From CALCNS01 sp937897315 (GTDB lineage Bacteria > Bacillota > JAAYKD01), in NCBI GenBank assembly GCA_036744005.1, contig DAINOJ010000001.1:310001-374000 (forward strand): a DNA stretch of 64,000 nt, in the 5' to 3' direction. The translations under genes and the position numbers were made by a program. The notes below the pieces were generated by a model. That model ran no database searches and was not told where the DNA came from. It saw nothing but the letters and a program-made list of their open reading frames with translations. This document shows, one piece after another, positions 9,034 through 17,938 of this stretch (positions within the stretch are counted from its first letter, which is position 1; each line of letters opens with the position of its first letter).

Positions 9034-9915
9034 TTATTCAATATTTTGTACTTGTTCTCTCATTTTTTCCAACTCAGACTTCATATCAATCACCAAACGT
9101 CCAATATCGGTATCATTGGCTTTCGAACCTATGGTGTTGACTTCTCGATTCATTTCTTGCAAGAGAAAGTCTAGTTTCCTACCCACAGAATCTTTGCCTG
9201 GGGATAAAAGTTGTTTGAACTCCAGACAATGACTACCTAAACGAACCAGTTCTTCTGTAATATCGGTTCGATTGGCCATAAGCGCCACTTCAGTCATAAA
9301 TCGAGTTTCATCAAAACCCGTATCTTCTAATAAACTTACAATTTTCTCTCTCAATTTTAGAGTATAGTCCGACAACATCGCGGGACTACGTAATGACACT
9401 CGGTCTTTTAATGACTCCACAGTGGTTAAGCGCTGCAATAAATCTTGGCTCAATCGTTCCCCTTCACTTTGCCTCATGCTGGCAAAGGAAGCCAGTGCTT
9501 CATTTAAAACCGGTAGTAAATGTTGCCAAATAATCTCTGCTTCTTCACTATGCCTTTCTACTTTGAGAACATCAGGTAGTGTAAGAACTTGCGCTAAGGT
9601 TAAAGGTTCTTCCAGATGCAATGCTTCTCGTAATTGTATGATTCCATTTTGGTATGCCACTGCTAAGTTGGGGTTGACTAAGACTTCATAGGCGTCACTA
9701 CCACTGTATTGATAAGAAATAAAACATTCGACACGACCACGACTCGCAAATTGAGAAATGGTTTGGCGAATTTTTTCTTCAAAGACATTTAAATCACGAG
9801 GTAGTCGAATAGATACATCGAGGTATCGATTGTTCACGGACTTAAATTCTACACTCATGCGGTGTTGCTGGTCGCTGTATTCGATACGGCCAAAACCGGT
9901 CATTGAAATTGGCAT
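9034..9915 (-). CDS. YicC/YloC-family endoribonuclease
   Basis: A 293-residue YicC-family protein; studied members are endoribonucleases acting in RNA turnover. The N-terminus SMTGFGR and the C-terminal domain with NREVNTIGSKAND are family hallmarks. The start is placed at the ATG at 9915, which has GGAGG six bases upstream, and not at the ATG two codons earlier, which touches the ribosome binding site. It lies directly upstream of remA. Confidence 0.92.
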   Translation of the reverse strand: MPISMTGFGRIEYSDQQHRMSVEFKSVNNRYLDVSIRLPRDLNVFEEKIRQTISQFASRGRVECFISYQYSGSDAYEVLVNPNLAVAYQNGIIQLREALHLEEPLTLAQVLTLPDVLKVERHSEEAEIIWQHLLPVLNEALASFASMRQSEGERLSQDLLQRLTTVESLKDRVSLRSPAMLSDYTLKLREKIVSLLEDTGFDETRFMTEVALMANRTDITEELVRLGSHCLEFKQLLSPGKDSVGRKLDFLLQEMNREVNTIGSKANDTDIGRLVIDMKSELEKMREQVQNIE

Positions 9916-9940
9916 ATTCATCCTCCGATTCCATAATAAT

Positions 9941-11689
9941 TTACAATTCGCCCTGTTGAGAATGATTTCCTTTGTTTAGAAGTAAAATATCATCCGGAGA
10001 ACGAGGAGCTACGTAGAGCGTATAAAAGTCCGTGTAATGCACAGAGCCTGGTTTAGCACCCTTAAATTTCTTCACGTTTTTTCGTTTGGTATAATCAATC
10101 CCCACATAACTGCTACTTCTTGCTTGGCTGAACCAAGCTGCCAATGCCGCAGCCAACTCAAACATAGAATCACTGGGTTCTGCAGTATGCACGACAACAT
10201 GCGAACCAGGTACTTCTTTGCTATGGAACCACCAATCGCTGTTCCGAGATAATTCCATGGTTAAATCATCGTTTTGAAGATTATTTCGACCGATGGAGAC
10301 CTGTACCCCATCAATCGTTAAACGTAAAGGTTCATGTAAAACTTTGCTCGGTTGCTTTGTTTTTTTCTTTGTCGATTTGTGTGTTGCCTTTGGTGCTGAA
10401 ATGAAACCTTGCTGTATTAACTCTTCTTGAATTTCTGAAAGAATGGATAATTCTTCGGTCTGTTGAATGGACATAAGAACCGATTCTAAATATATCACTT
10501 CGGCTCGAATCATTTCTATTTGCTCTAAAATGATTTTCTCACCCTTACGAGCTTTGCTATAACGTTTAAAGTAATTCTGAGCATTTTGGGCAATGTTCAA
10601 TCGGATATCGAGTGGGATACTAATCGTATCTAGGTTCTCATCATAATAATTGATGACTTGAATTTCTTCTTCCCGAACTTCAGGCTCAGGAGCATTTTTT
10701 AACAATTCACCCCATATACGGTAACAGTCGGCATCTTTTCCTTGTTGTAAATCCTCTTCCAGAGCAAATAGCTTTTTACGTCCTTTTGTCCAAGCGGCCT
10801 GCAAAATAGACGACAAACGATTTCTTTCTTGCAGAAGGGTTGCATGCTGTTCGATTTGTTTAAAATGCTCTTCCAGTGCACTAGAGGCAGGTGACCAGCT
10901 TCCTGTAGAAAATGCAAAAGGTAGCAAGGTTTGAGAGAGTTCTGTTTGATACAGGCAGCCTGCTTTTCTATTTTCATAGGTTACCTGCATTCGATGCTGC
11001 AGAAGCGTCCACTGCTCTTCTGACAAAAAAGCAGACATCTGCTCTTCTTCAATACCAACCTCTCGTAATAGGGCTTGAACGGTTGGAACTCCAATACCAT
11101 CAATATTCTTTTTTAACCAATCGGATACGGAAATGGATAAGTCTTTGTCTTTCGTGGGTGGATTCCAAGCAAAGAAATCTTGTTTGGTTTGCAAAGGAGG
11201 ACGTTGGTATGGTCTTCCCGGTAAAATTTCTCGATAACGATTCTGCCAACTGGGTACATGCTTAATGGCGTCCAGAATGAGAAACTCTCGATCACATAAG
11301 ATTAAATTGCTGTTTTTCCCCATGAGCTCAGCAATCAGATGGATTTCATCAGGATTTCCCAACTCATCATAAACCGAAAAACGAAAAATGAGCATTCGTT
11401 CCAAATCGGGTTGTTCTACCGATATAAATCGCGCTCCTTCTAGTCTTCTGCGCAGAAGTTGACAAAAAGAGGGTGGGACGGGTGGATTTTTGCGTTTCTG
11501 TGTAATCAAATGCACTCTGGCAAATTGAGGATGGATAGAAAATAGGAGTCTTAAAGGTGTTTTTGTTTTGTGTATCTCTAAAGATAGCTCAGTAGAGCTG
11601 TGTTGAAAAACCCTGTCCACTTTACTATCGGTTAAGGTAAGTTGTAATTCTTCTTGCAAGGCTCGAATGGACCAACCCTCTAAAGACAT
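9941..11689 (-). CDS. rqcH: RqcH (NFACT) ribosome quality-control factor
   Basis: A 582-residue NFACT protein. Bacterial RqcH binds stalled 50S subunits carrying peptidyl-tRNA and recruits Ala-tRNA to add C-terminal alanine tails that mark the peptide for degradation. The NFACT-N domain covers roughly the first half, a coiled-coil region is near residues 270-430, and the C-terminal NFACT-R domain contains the conserved DWWFHSKEVPGSHVV. Older annotations call it a fibronectin-binding protein. It heads the operon leading to yicC-remA-gmk. Confidence 0.93.
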   Translation of the reverse strand: MSLEGWSIRALQEELQLTLTDSKVDRVFQHSSTELSLEIHKTKTPLRLLFSIHPQFARVHLITQKRKNPPVPPSFCQLLRRRLEGARFISVEQPDLERMLIFRFSVYDELGNPDEIHLIAELMGKNSNLILCDREFLILDAIKHVPSWQNRYREILPGRPYQRPPLQTKQDFFAWNPPTKDKDLSISVSDWLKKNIDGIGVPTVQALLREVGIEEEQMSAFLSEEQWTLLQHRMQVTYENRKAGCLYQTELSQTLLPFAFSTGSWSPASSALEEHFKQIEQHATLLQERNRLSSILQAAWTKGRKKLFALEEDLQQGKDADCYRIWGELLKNAPEPEVREEEIQVINYYDENLDTISIPLDIRLNIAQNAQNYFKRYSKARKGEKIILEQIEMIRAEVIYLESVLMSIQQTEELSILSEIQEELIQQGFISAPKATHKSTKKKTKQPSKVLHEPLRLTIDGVQVSIGRNNLQNDDLTMELSRNSDWWFHSKEVPGSHVVVHTAEPSDSMFELAAALAAWFSQARSSSYVGIDYTKRKNVKKFKGAKPGSVHYTDFYTLYVAPRSPDDILLLNKGNHSQQGEL

Positions 11690-11711
11690 ACCGGAACACC
11701 TCTTTCTTTAC

Positions 11712-11747
11712 TAAAAAAAGGGTCTTAAGTGATGTCCTTAAGACCCT
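11712..11747 (-). terminator. Rho-independent terminator after the decarboxylase beta subunit
   Basis: An 11-bp perfect inverted repeat (AGGGTCTTAAG and complement, 7-base loop) followed on the minus strand by seven T. It ends the gene that stops at 11761 and insulates it from rqcH. Confidence 0.92.
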
Positions 11748-11760
11748 AAGAAGATTCAGT

Positions 11761-12879
11761 TTAACCAAATAAAGCTAGTAAGACACCTGCGGCGACTGCA
11801 GAGCCAATAACACCAGAAACATTGGGCCCCATGGCATGCATGAGCAAGAAGTTACCAGGATTTTCTTTTTGCCCAACCACTTGTGAAACGCGAGCGGCCA
11901 TTGGTACGGCCGAAACACCTGCGGAACCGATAAGTGGGTTAATTTTCTTACCGGAAGTGTAATACATTAACTTTCCTAAAAGAACACCACCGGCGGTTCC
12001 AAAACTAAATGCTACTAAGCCTAAAGCAATAATAAATAAGGTTCGTGGTTCCAAAAAGATGTCAGCCCGTGCTGTCGCCCCTACGGTGGTGCCTAAGCAA
12101 ATCGTGACAATATTCATCAATTCGTTTTGGGCAGTTTTGGCTAAGCGTTCTGTCACACCGGATTCTTTAAACAAATTACCTAACATGAGCATACCTATTA
12201 AAGCAGCAGCACTCGGTAGAATTAAGCTAACAATAATCGTAACCGCGATGGGAAATACGATTTTTTCGGCCTTAGAGACGTCACGTAACTGATCCATCAC
12301 GACCATGCGCTCTGCTTTGGTGGTTAAGGCTTTCATAATGGGCGGTTGAATGATGGGTACCAAAGCCATGTAAGAGTAGGCTGCAACGGCAATCGGTCCC
12401 AGTAATTCGGGTGCGAGTTTCGAAGTCAAATAGATTGCAGTTGGGCCATCTGCTCCACCTATAATACCAATAGAGCTCGCTTGCGCAGGAGTAAAACCAA
12501 GTAAGAGTGCTCCTATGAAAGTAAAAAAAATGCCTAGTTGAGCAGCTGCTCCCATAAGAAAGGTTTTTGGGTTTGCAATGAGAGGACCAAAATCCGTCAT
12601 GGCTCCAACACCTAAGAAAATAAGTGGTGGATAGATACCCAGTTTAACTCCATAGTATAGGTAGTAGAGTAATCCACCCTCATCCATCATTCCAGCTCCA
12701 GGAAGATTGGTTAGCAACATACCAAAACCAATGGGGATCAGTAATAGAGGTTCATACCCTTTTCGAATTGCTAAGTATAGCAAAATACATGCAACAACTA
12801 GCATTACTATGTCTTGCCATTTCATAATTGCAAAACTGGTGCTTAACAAAAATTCGTTGAGAGAGCCCATAATATCCAT
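11761..12879 (-). CDS. Sodium-translocating decarboxylase beta subunit (OadB/GcdB/MmdB family)
   Basis: A 372-residue polytopic membrane protein, the subunit that couples decarboxylation of a biotin-bound carboxyl group to Na+ export. The highly conserved GIIGGADGPTAIY and the C-terminal HAMGPNVSGVIG are intact, with about ten hydrophobic segments. The ATG at 12879 is preceded by AAAGGA; other in-frame starts lie up to 12987. No alpha, gamma or biotin-carrier subunit is adjacent, so the substrate (oxaloacetate, methylmalonyl-CoA or glutaconyl-CoA) cannot be told. It is a single-gene unit with its own terminator. Confidence 0.92.
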   Translation of the reverse strand: MDIMGSLNEFLLSTSFAIMKWQDIVMLVVACILLYLAIRKGYEPLLLIPIGFGMLLTNLPGAGMMDEGGLLYYLYYGVKLGIYPPLIFLGVGAMTDFGPLIANPKTFLMGAAAQLGIFFTFIGALLLGFTPAQASSIGIIGGADGPTAIYLTSKLAPELLGPIAVAAYSYMALVPIIQPPIMKALTTKAERMVVMDQLRDVSKAEKIVFPIAVTIIVSLILPSAAALIGMLMLGNLFKESGVTERLAKTAQNELMNIVTICLGTTVGATARADIFLEPRTLFIIALGLVAFSFGTAGGVLLGKLMYYTSGKKINPLIGSAGVSAVPMAARVSQVVGQKENPGNFLLMHAMGPNVSGVIGSAVAAGVLLALFG

Positions 12880-13056
12880 AGCGGAACCATCCTTTCCCAT
12901 AAGAACCGTATTAGAAAAAGCCAATTGAAATTGGCACATACACACAATGTCCATTATAACTTCAAAAAGCATTTTTGGCAAACTCAATTTTGAACGGAAA
13001 TGGCTTTTTCCCTTGTTCCTCTACAAAATACTACACTCTACAGCACGTTAAGAAAT

Positions 13057-13065
13057 ATTATATCA
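13057..13065 (-). promoter_or_regulatory. Probable extended -10 promoter of the decarboxylase beta gene
   Basis: The minus strand reads TGATATAAT, an extended -10 (TG-N-TATAAT), inside the gap between pyrR and the beta-subunit gene. No good -35 is seen 17 bases upstream, as is common for extended -10 promoters. The leader would be about 170 bases. Confidence 0.5.
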
Positions 13066-13109
13066 CAAATCATACAAGATAGCATAACAATCTTTCTCGA
13101 TGTATAATT

Positions 13110-13652
13110 TTAAAGGATTGATATCGTTTCAGCAGGTTTCAACAAAACAACCCGATCTTCTTGATTTTCAACATCAAGATATACTCGGATTTTTTCGTTC
13201 TTTGCAGTTGGGATGTTCTTTCCCACAAAATCCGCTCGAATGGGCAATTCACGATGTCCTCTATCGACCAAAACGGCTAATTGGATGGCTTCCGGTCTTC
13301 CCCAATTCATTACACCATCTAGTGCAGCTCGTACAGATCGTCCAGTATGTAAAACATCATCGACTAAAACGACGGTCAAACCAGTAACGATAGGTTTGTC
13401 TGCTTTAGAATCCGTAGGACTCTTCTTGTGGTCGTCACGAAAAGGAGAGATATCTAAGGCATAAGTGGGAATCTTGCGACCCTCTACGTTTTCAATATCG
13501 GCCGATAAGCGATTCATTAAAGAAATTCCTTTCTTCATGATTCCAACCAATACCAAATGACTACTACCGCCGTTTCGCTCGATAATCTCGTGTGCCAAAC
13601 GTCGAATGGTGCGCTTTAGTTGGGTTTCATCCATTAATAAAGTGGAGATCAA
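13110..13652 (-). CDS. pyrR: Bifunctional pyr operon regulator / uracil phosphoribosyltransferase PyrR
   Basis: A 180-residue PyrR, an RNA-binding attenuator of pyrimidine genes with UPRT activity. The PRPP loop is VVLVDDVLHTGRSVRAA near residues 93-109, and the C-terminal HRELPIRADFVGKNIPT is diagnostic. The start is a TTG at 13652 with GGAG nine bases upstream, giving an N-terminus that aligns with Bacillus PyrR; an ATG at 13634 is the alternative. It overlaps the pseudouridine synthase gene by 26 bases. No pyr biosynthesis genes follow. Confidence 0.93.
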   Translation of the reverse strand: MISTLLMDETQLKRTIRRLAHEIIERNGGSSHLVLVGIMKKGISLMNRLSADIENVEGRKIPTYALDISPFRDDHKKSPTDSKADKPIVTGLTVVLVDDVLHTGRSVRAALDGVMNWGRPEAIQLAVLVDRGHRELPIRADFVGKNIPTAKNEKIRVYLDVENQEDRVVLLKPAETISIL

Positions 13653-14598
13653 GTTCAGACACTCCTTTCGTCCATGTAAAACCGATATGCTCTAAGGTTT
13701 CGATGAAATCCTGAGGGGGATCAGCAGTAAATTCCAACCATATACCAGTCACCGGATGCCGAAAACCAAAACGGTATGCGTGCAATGCTTGTCCTAGCAA
13801 TGAGTAATCGTTTGGTCTCGTCCCATAAAGAAGATCTCCTACAACCGGGTGATTACAATAGGCCATGTGAACTCGTATTTGATGGGTTCGACCGCTATGC
13901 AACTGGACTTTTAGTAAGTCCATGTGCTGAAAGGACAGCAACACCTCATAGTCACTCCGTGCTTCTTTCCCACCAAGAACCACTGCCATTTTTTGACGAT
14001 TCTTTGGATGTCTACCAATTGGAGCATCGATAAAGCCTTTGGAAACCGCCCAGTGACCCCAAGTCAACGCTACATACATCCGCTTCGCTTGACGTAATCG
14101 TATTTGCTCGCTTAAATCTCCTTGAGCTTGCTCGGTTTTAGCTACAACCATCAACCCACTTGTATCTTTATCCAAGCGATGCACAATCCCGGGTCGCATC
14201 ACCCCATTGATGCCAGGCCAATTCGGTGTATGGGCTAATAAGCCATTGACCAAAGTACCGGTCCAATTTCCAACTGCCGGATGTACCACCAAATTCCTAG
14301 GTTTGTTGATCACCATAAGATGTTCATCTTCATAGCGTATGTCCAGGTCCATGGGTTGGGCAACGAGATCCAACGTTTCCGGTTCGGGTAGTACCAAAAC
14401 GATTACTTCATTACCTTTTAGTTTATAACTGGCCGGCCGAGTTCGGTCGTCAACGGAAATCATCTGCTCATCAAGGAGTTTCTGTATATGCGAGCGACTT
14501 AAGAAACTCACTTCAGCAAGCCATTTATCTAATCGTTGACCTTGTTGATCTGCTGGAACAAGAAATGTGAGTCGCTCTAACTCTTCAGGATTTGTCAT
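13627..14598 (-). CDS. RluD-family 23S rRNA pseudouridine synthase
   Basis: A 323-residue RluA/RluD-type pseudouridine synthase. An S4 RNA-binding domain (about residues 14-75, RLDKWLAEVS) is followed by the catalytic domain whose conserved motif HRLDKDTSGLMVVAK carries the essential aspartate. The ATG follows AAAGGAAA. It overlaps lspA by 14 bases upstream and pyrR downstream. The exact uridine target is not given by sequence; members at this locus are usually called RluD or YlyB. Confidence 0.94.
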   Translation of the reverse strand: MTNPEELERLTFLVPADQQGQRLDKWLAEVSFLSRSHIQKLLDEQMISVDDRTRPASYKLKGNEVIVLVLPEPETLDLVAQPMDLDIRYEDEHLMVINKPRNLVVHPAVGNWTGTLVNGLLAHTPNWPGINGVMRPGIVHRLDKDTSGLMVVAKTEQAQGDLSEQIRLRQAKRMYVALTWGHWAVSKGFIDAPIGRHPKNRQKMAVVLGGKEARSDYEVLLSFQHMDLLKVQLHSGRTHQIRVHMAYCNHPVVGDLLYGTRPNDYSLLGQALHAYRFGFRHPVTGIWLEFTADPPQDFIETLEHIGFTWTKGVSELDLHFING

Positions 14599-15046
14599 GT
14601 TGTATTTCCTTTCTCCATTCCAGTAAGAGCTGAAGAAACATGAGGGAGACTCCTAAGGTCAAGGCGGTGTCAGCAAGATTGAAAACCGGAAAACGAATGA
14701 AACCGAATTCTAAAAAGTCGATCACATACCCATAACAAAGTCGATCGATTAAATTCCCTAAGGTACCTCCCAGAATCAACCCAAGTGCCAAACGCAGAAT
14801 TTTCTTTCCTTCTGTGATACGATGACGGAATAGGTATAGTAGCAAAGCTGCTGTTGCAGCCAAAAAACTTAACAACCAGCGCTGTCCAGTTAGTATGCTA
14901 AAAGCAGCACCGGTATTTTGGGTATAATGAAGATGTAAAATACCCGGCAATACCACTTGAGATACTCCAAAGGGTAAGTTTGTTTTAGCCCATTCTTTGC
15001 TTAGCCAATCAAGAAGAAGGACTGCCGTTGCCAGAATACTTTCCAC
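14585..15046 (-). CDS. lspA: Lipoprotein signal peptidase (signal peptidase II)
   Basis: A 153-residue membrane aspartyl peptidase that cleaves prolipoproteins, needed for the lipobox-bearing binding proteins found later in this window. Four transmembrane segments are evident; the catalytic aspartates lie in NLIDRLCYGYVIDF and FNLADTALTLG, and QNTGAAFS is conserved. The start is a GTG at 15046 with AAGGAGG six bases upstream; an earlier in-frame TTG at 15064 would place the ribosome binding site inside the gene. Confidence 0.95.
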   Translation of the reverse strand: MESILATAVLLLDWLSKEWAKTNLPFGVSQVVLPGILHLHYTQNTGAAFSILTGQRWLLSFLAATAALLLYLFRHRITEGKKILRLALGLILGGTLGNLIDRLCYGYVIDFLEFGFIRFPVFNLADTALTLGVSLMFLQLLLEWRKEIQHDKS

Positions 15047-15068
15047 AGTAAACCTCCTTAACAAAGAA

Positions 15069-15086
15069 ACCCCGGCGAACCGGGGT
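15069..15086 (-). terminator. GC-rich stem-loop between the racemase gene and lspA
   Basis: A 7-bp stem (ACCCCGG and complement) with a 4-base loop, followed on the minus strand by TTCTTTGTT. It probably attenuates transcription from divIVA and the racemase into lspA. Confidence 0.65.
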
Positions 15087-15104
15087 CATCCCTATCGATT
15101 GAAA

Positions 15105-15815
15105 TTAAGAGAAAACACCTTCCCCAGCACGTGTTGCCACGATTTCCTTTGCTAAGACCAAAGTAGGATCGATGACCGGTATGGAAATCATGCCATTTTC
15201 CAGAACGAGCGGTATTTCCGTGCATCCGGCAATGATCACTTCGGCACCTTGTTGAATTAGCATTTCGGCAGCTTGACGAATGGCCTTCGCCGCTTCGGCT
15301 TTCTTACCGGCTTTAATGAGATGTATGCTATTTTGCACCAAATTTTGTTGATATGGGTTCGCCAATGCTAAGGTTTCTAAACCAAAATCGTCGGCTATGT
15401 TTTGATATAAACCAGTTCGTATCGTGGCATTGGTTGCCAGTAATCCAATTTTCTTCACCTGTGGATATTGAACTCGAATGAAATCAATGGTTAGTTTTGG
15501 CATATGTAACACCGGAATTGGAACCGCAGATTGTATAGAATCGTAAAAGAAATGCGCTGTATTACAAGCAATCGCTAAGTAATCCGCTCCACCTTCGAAC
15601 AAACGATGCGCCATGGCAGCTAAAATCGGACTGGGGTCTTCTCCACCTTCGAAAATAGCTTGCACGCGATCGGGAATTTTGGCGTTCCCGTCGATGAGGA
15701 TATGCATATGTTCCTGATCACAATTTGCCGGAGTGTTTCGGATAATTTTTAAGTACAAATCTGCTGTGGCTTCCGGTCCCATACCACCAATGATTCCAAG
15801 AATTTTTTCTGACAT
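15105..15815 (-). CDS. Aspartate/glutamate racemase-family protein
   Basis: A 236-residue cofactor-independent racemase. It begins with the typical GIIGGMGPEAT and has both catalytic cysteines, in ACNTAHF and in AGCTEIPLV. Such enzymes interconvert L- and D-aspartate or glutamate, supplying D-amino acids for the wall or for D-amino-acid metabolism; which substrate is used cannot be read here. It lies between divIVA and lspA, 28 bases after divIVA. Confidence 0.9.
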   Translation of the reverse strand: MSEKILGIIGGMGPEATADLYLKIIRNTPANCDQEHMHILIDGNAKIPDRVQAIFEGGEDPSPILAAMAHRLFEGGADYLAIACNTAHFFYDSIQSAVPIPVLHMPKLTIDFIRVQYPQVKKIGLLATNATIRTGLYQNIADDFGLETLALANPYQQNLVQNSIHLIKAGKKAEAAKAIRQAAEMLIQQGAEVIIAGCTEIPLVLENGMISIPVIDPTLVLAKEIVATRAGEGVFS

Positions 15816-15843
15816 TCCTGTATCCCCTCTTTTTTATAGATTA

Positions 15844-16344
15844 CTAGTTCTTCTTATTCTCACCATAGTTGCCCACTTTAAATTCGTCACCAACGGGAAA
15901 TTTCCACTCAGCGCTTTCCAGCAGATCCATTTGAGCTTGTAATATGGTTTTGAGACGGGCACGACAAACAACAGCGTCTTTTCGAACCTGATCGTGTTCC
16001 GCAACTATTTTTTGAGCTCGGCTCATTGCTTCATCGATAATCTTTCGGCTTTGGACATCGGCTTCGCGAATGATTAATTCTCCTTCGCGACGAGCATTCA
16101 TTTTTAACTGATCACCGGCTTCTTGAGCAACCAGTAACGCCTTCTTCAAAGACTCTTCCATGCCCATGACACTTTGAATACGTTCTTCCGATAGATTCAA
16201 TTTTTCTTTGAGTGAGGTGTTCTCGCGGTATAACGCTTCAAAATCTCGAATGATTTCGTCTAGGAAAGCATCCACATCGGCTTCGTCGTACCCACGCAGG
16301 GATTTCTTAAATTCTTTATTATGAATATCTAAAGGACTTAACAT
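15844..16344 (-). CDS. divIVA: DivIVA-family cell-division/polarity protein
   Basis: A 166-residue DivIVA-domain protein. The N-terminal membrane-binding domain reads LSPLDIHNKEFKKSLRGYD with the conserved FKKSLRGYDxxDVDAFLD pattern, followed by a long coiled coil to about residue 140. It marks curved membranes at poles and septa and recruits partners. The gene follows yggT and sepF, the usual order. The ATG follows GGAGGTG. Confidence 0.94.
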   Translation of the reverse strand: MLSPLDIHNKEFKKSLRGYDEADVDAFLDEIIRDFEALYRENTSLKEKLNLSEERIQSVMGMEESLKKALLVAQEAGDQLKMNARREGELIIREADVQSRKIIDEAMSRAQKIVAEHDQVRKDAVVCRARLKTILQAQMDLLESAEWKFPVGDEFKVGNYGENKKN

Positions 16345-16362
16345 CTGAGCAACACCTCCGAT

Positions 16363-16620
16363 TTATAGTAAGATACGTATGAACGTTTGTAAAAATCCAA
16401 GACCAATGAATAATAAGACCGGAGAAAAATCGAGATATGCTCCCCCCATCATAATGGGAGGGATTAGCCTCCTAAAAGGAGCTAAAACAGGCTCTGTATA
16501 CTCTTCTAAGATTTGTAACCAACGAGGTTGAGAACCTTGCATAAACAGGTTGGCAAATAATCGAATTAAGACCATATACTTAAAGACTTCGATTACCGTA
16601 GAGATGAGATTACCCAACAT
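16363..16620 (-). CDS. YggT-family membrane protein
   Basis: An 85-residue protein with two hydrophobic segments and the family motif EPVLAPFRRLIPP between them. YggT proteins lie beside sepF and divIVA in many Gram-positive genomes and are thought to act in division or osmotic protection, but their function is not settled. The ATG follows GAAAGGGG. Confidence 0.9.
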   Translation of the reverse strand: MLGNLISTVIEVFKYMVLIRLFANLFMQGSQPRWLQILEEYTEPVLAPFRRLIPPIMMGGAYLDFSPVLLFIGLGFLQTFIRILL

Positions 16621-16638
16621 GGGAATACCCCTTTCGGT

Positions 16639-17232
16639 TTAGTATTTTTCGCCCTTCTCGTCACGGTTGCGTACCAAAGAATCCCTAGCTAATAATGCTT
16701 CTTTTAAATTGCTGGAAACATCCACATCGCTGGGAGCAACCAAGAAAATATTGCCGCTTACCTTTTGCATACTGCCTTCCAAAGCATAAGTAGCTCCGCA
16801 GATGAAATCCAGCATAGACCGAGCCAAATCACTATCGAGACCTTCCAATGAAACAATGACTGGACGGTTCGCTTTCATGTGGTCGACCAGAACTTGGACT
16901 TCTTCGAAACGATTTGGAGCATACACAACCAAGCGGGAATTCTCATTGGTATTCATGGCAACGCTTCCTTTCGGTGGCATCGAAACCACTTTATTGACAG
17001 ATGGAGCTGTGCTCTGACTGGTAGATGGATTTACAACCATAGTACCCGAAGAAACCGGAGTTGTTTGTTGAGGTGGGCTTTTCAACACTCGAACACCTTC
17101 AGAACGGGTTTCAAATTTTTGAGGTGCAGGTGCCGGAGCCTGCTCGGCTACTTCTTCCTCAAACTCCTCTTCTATTTCTTCTTCATCCCCCAAACCAATC
17201 AAATTCCAAAACTTACTTAAGATACCTGCCAT
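16639..17232 (-). CDS. sepF: Cell-division protein SepF
   Basis: A 197-residue SepF, which binds the FtsZ C-terminal tail and tethers Z-ring filaments to the membrane. The N-terminal amphipathic helix is AGILSKFWNLIGL; a long acidic and proline/serine-rich linker (to about residue 105) leads to the conserved C-terminal domain with NRFEEVQVLVDHMKANRPV and GATYALEG. The ATG at 17232 follows AGAGGA; a start at 17316 lies inside yggS and is rejected. Confidence 0.95.
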   Translation of the reverse strand: MAGILSKFWNLIGLGDEEEIEEEFEEEVAEQAPAPAPQKFETRSEGVRVLKSPPQQTTPVSSGTMVVNPSTSQSTAPSVNKVVSMPPKGSVAMNTNENSRLVVYAPNRFEEVQVLVDHMKANRPVIVSLEGLDSDLARSMLDFICGATYALEGSMQKVSGNIFLVAPSDVDVSSNLKEALLARDSLVRNRDEKGEKY

Positions 17233-17248
17233 AACAAAACATCCTCTC

Positions 17249-17935
17249 TTATTTCGTATAAATTCTGGGACCGAAAATTCCGGTACCGATACGCACCAAG
17301 GTAGCTCCTTCTTCAATGGCTACCATATAATCACCGGTCATTCCCATGGAAAGGGTATCCACCGGAGCATAAGGAAGTTGATAATCCCGAATCTCTTCAA
17401 ACTTTTGACGCAAGGCTCGGAAGACAGGACGAGAGCTTTGAGAATCGGGATTCATGGGGGCAATGGTCATAAGTCCATGTACAACGATGGCTGGATAATT
17501 TTCTAATGATTTTAGAAATGGAAGAACTTCATCCAGATATAATCCAGCTTTACTTTTCTCTTGAGCCACATTTACTTCCAGCAAACAAGAGATGCGTCGT
17601 ATACCCGCTCGCTTCTGAATTTCTTCCGCTAAGCTAATCCTGTCTAAAGAATGGATACAGCATACATAGGGTAATACGTCTTTCACTTTGTTGCTTTGTA
17701 AACTACCAATAAAATGCCAGCGAACTTGAGGAAAGGCAGGTGCCTTTCGACAAAGTTCTTGAGCCTTGTTTTCGCCAAAATCCTTGAGACCTGCAGCCAT
17801 GGCTTGTGCGACTTCGACTTCTCCAACTGTTTTACTGACTGCAAGCAAAGTTACACTCGATTTTACTCTTTGAGATCGAAGGCAAGCTGTAGCGATGTTG
17901 GCTTGAATTTGCTGAACTCTTTCTTCCAACAACAT
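17249..17935 (-). CDS. YggS-family pyridoxal-phosphate homeostasis protein
   Basis: A 228-residue PLP-binding single-domain TIM-barrel protein with the lysine in LLAVSKTV, the motif FGENKAQE, HFIGSLQSNK and the phosphate-binding SMGMTGDY. The family keeps free PLP low and has no known catalytic activity. It is a regular neighbour of sepF. A TTG one codon upstream is possible; the ATG has better spacing from the GGTGG. Confidence 0.93.
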   Translation of the reverse strand: MLLEERVQQIQANIATACLRSQRVKSSVTLLAVSKTVGEVEVAQAMAAGLKDFGENKAQELCRKAPAFPQVRWHFIGSLQSNKVKDVLPYVCCIHSLDRISLAEEIQKRAGIRRISCLLEVNVAQEKSKAGLYLDEVLPFLKSLENYPAIVVHGLMTIAPMNPDSQSSRPVFRALRQKFEEIRDYQLPYAPVDTLSMGMTGDYMVAIEEGATLVRIGTGIFGPRIYTK

Positions 17936-17938
17936 CAA

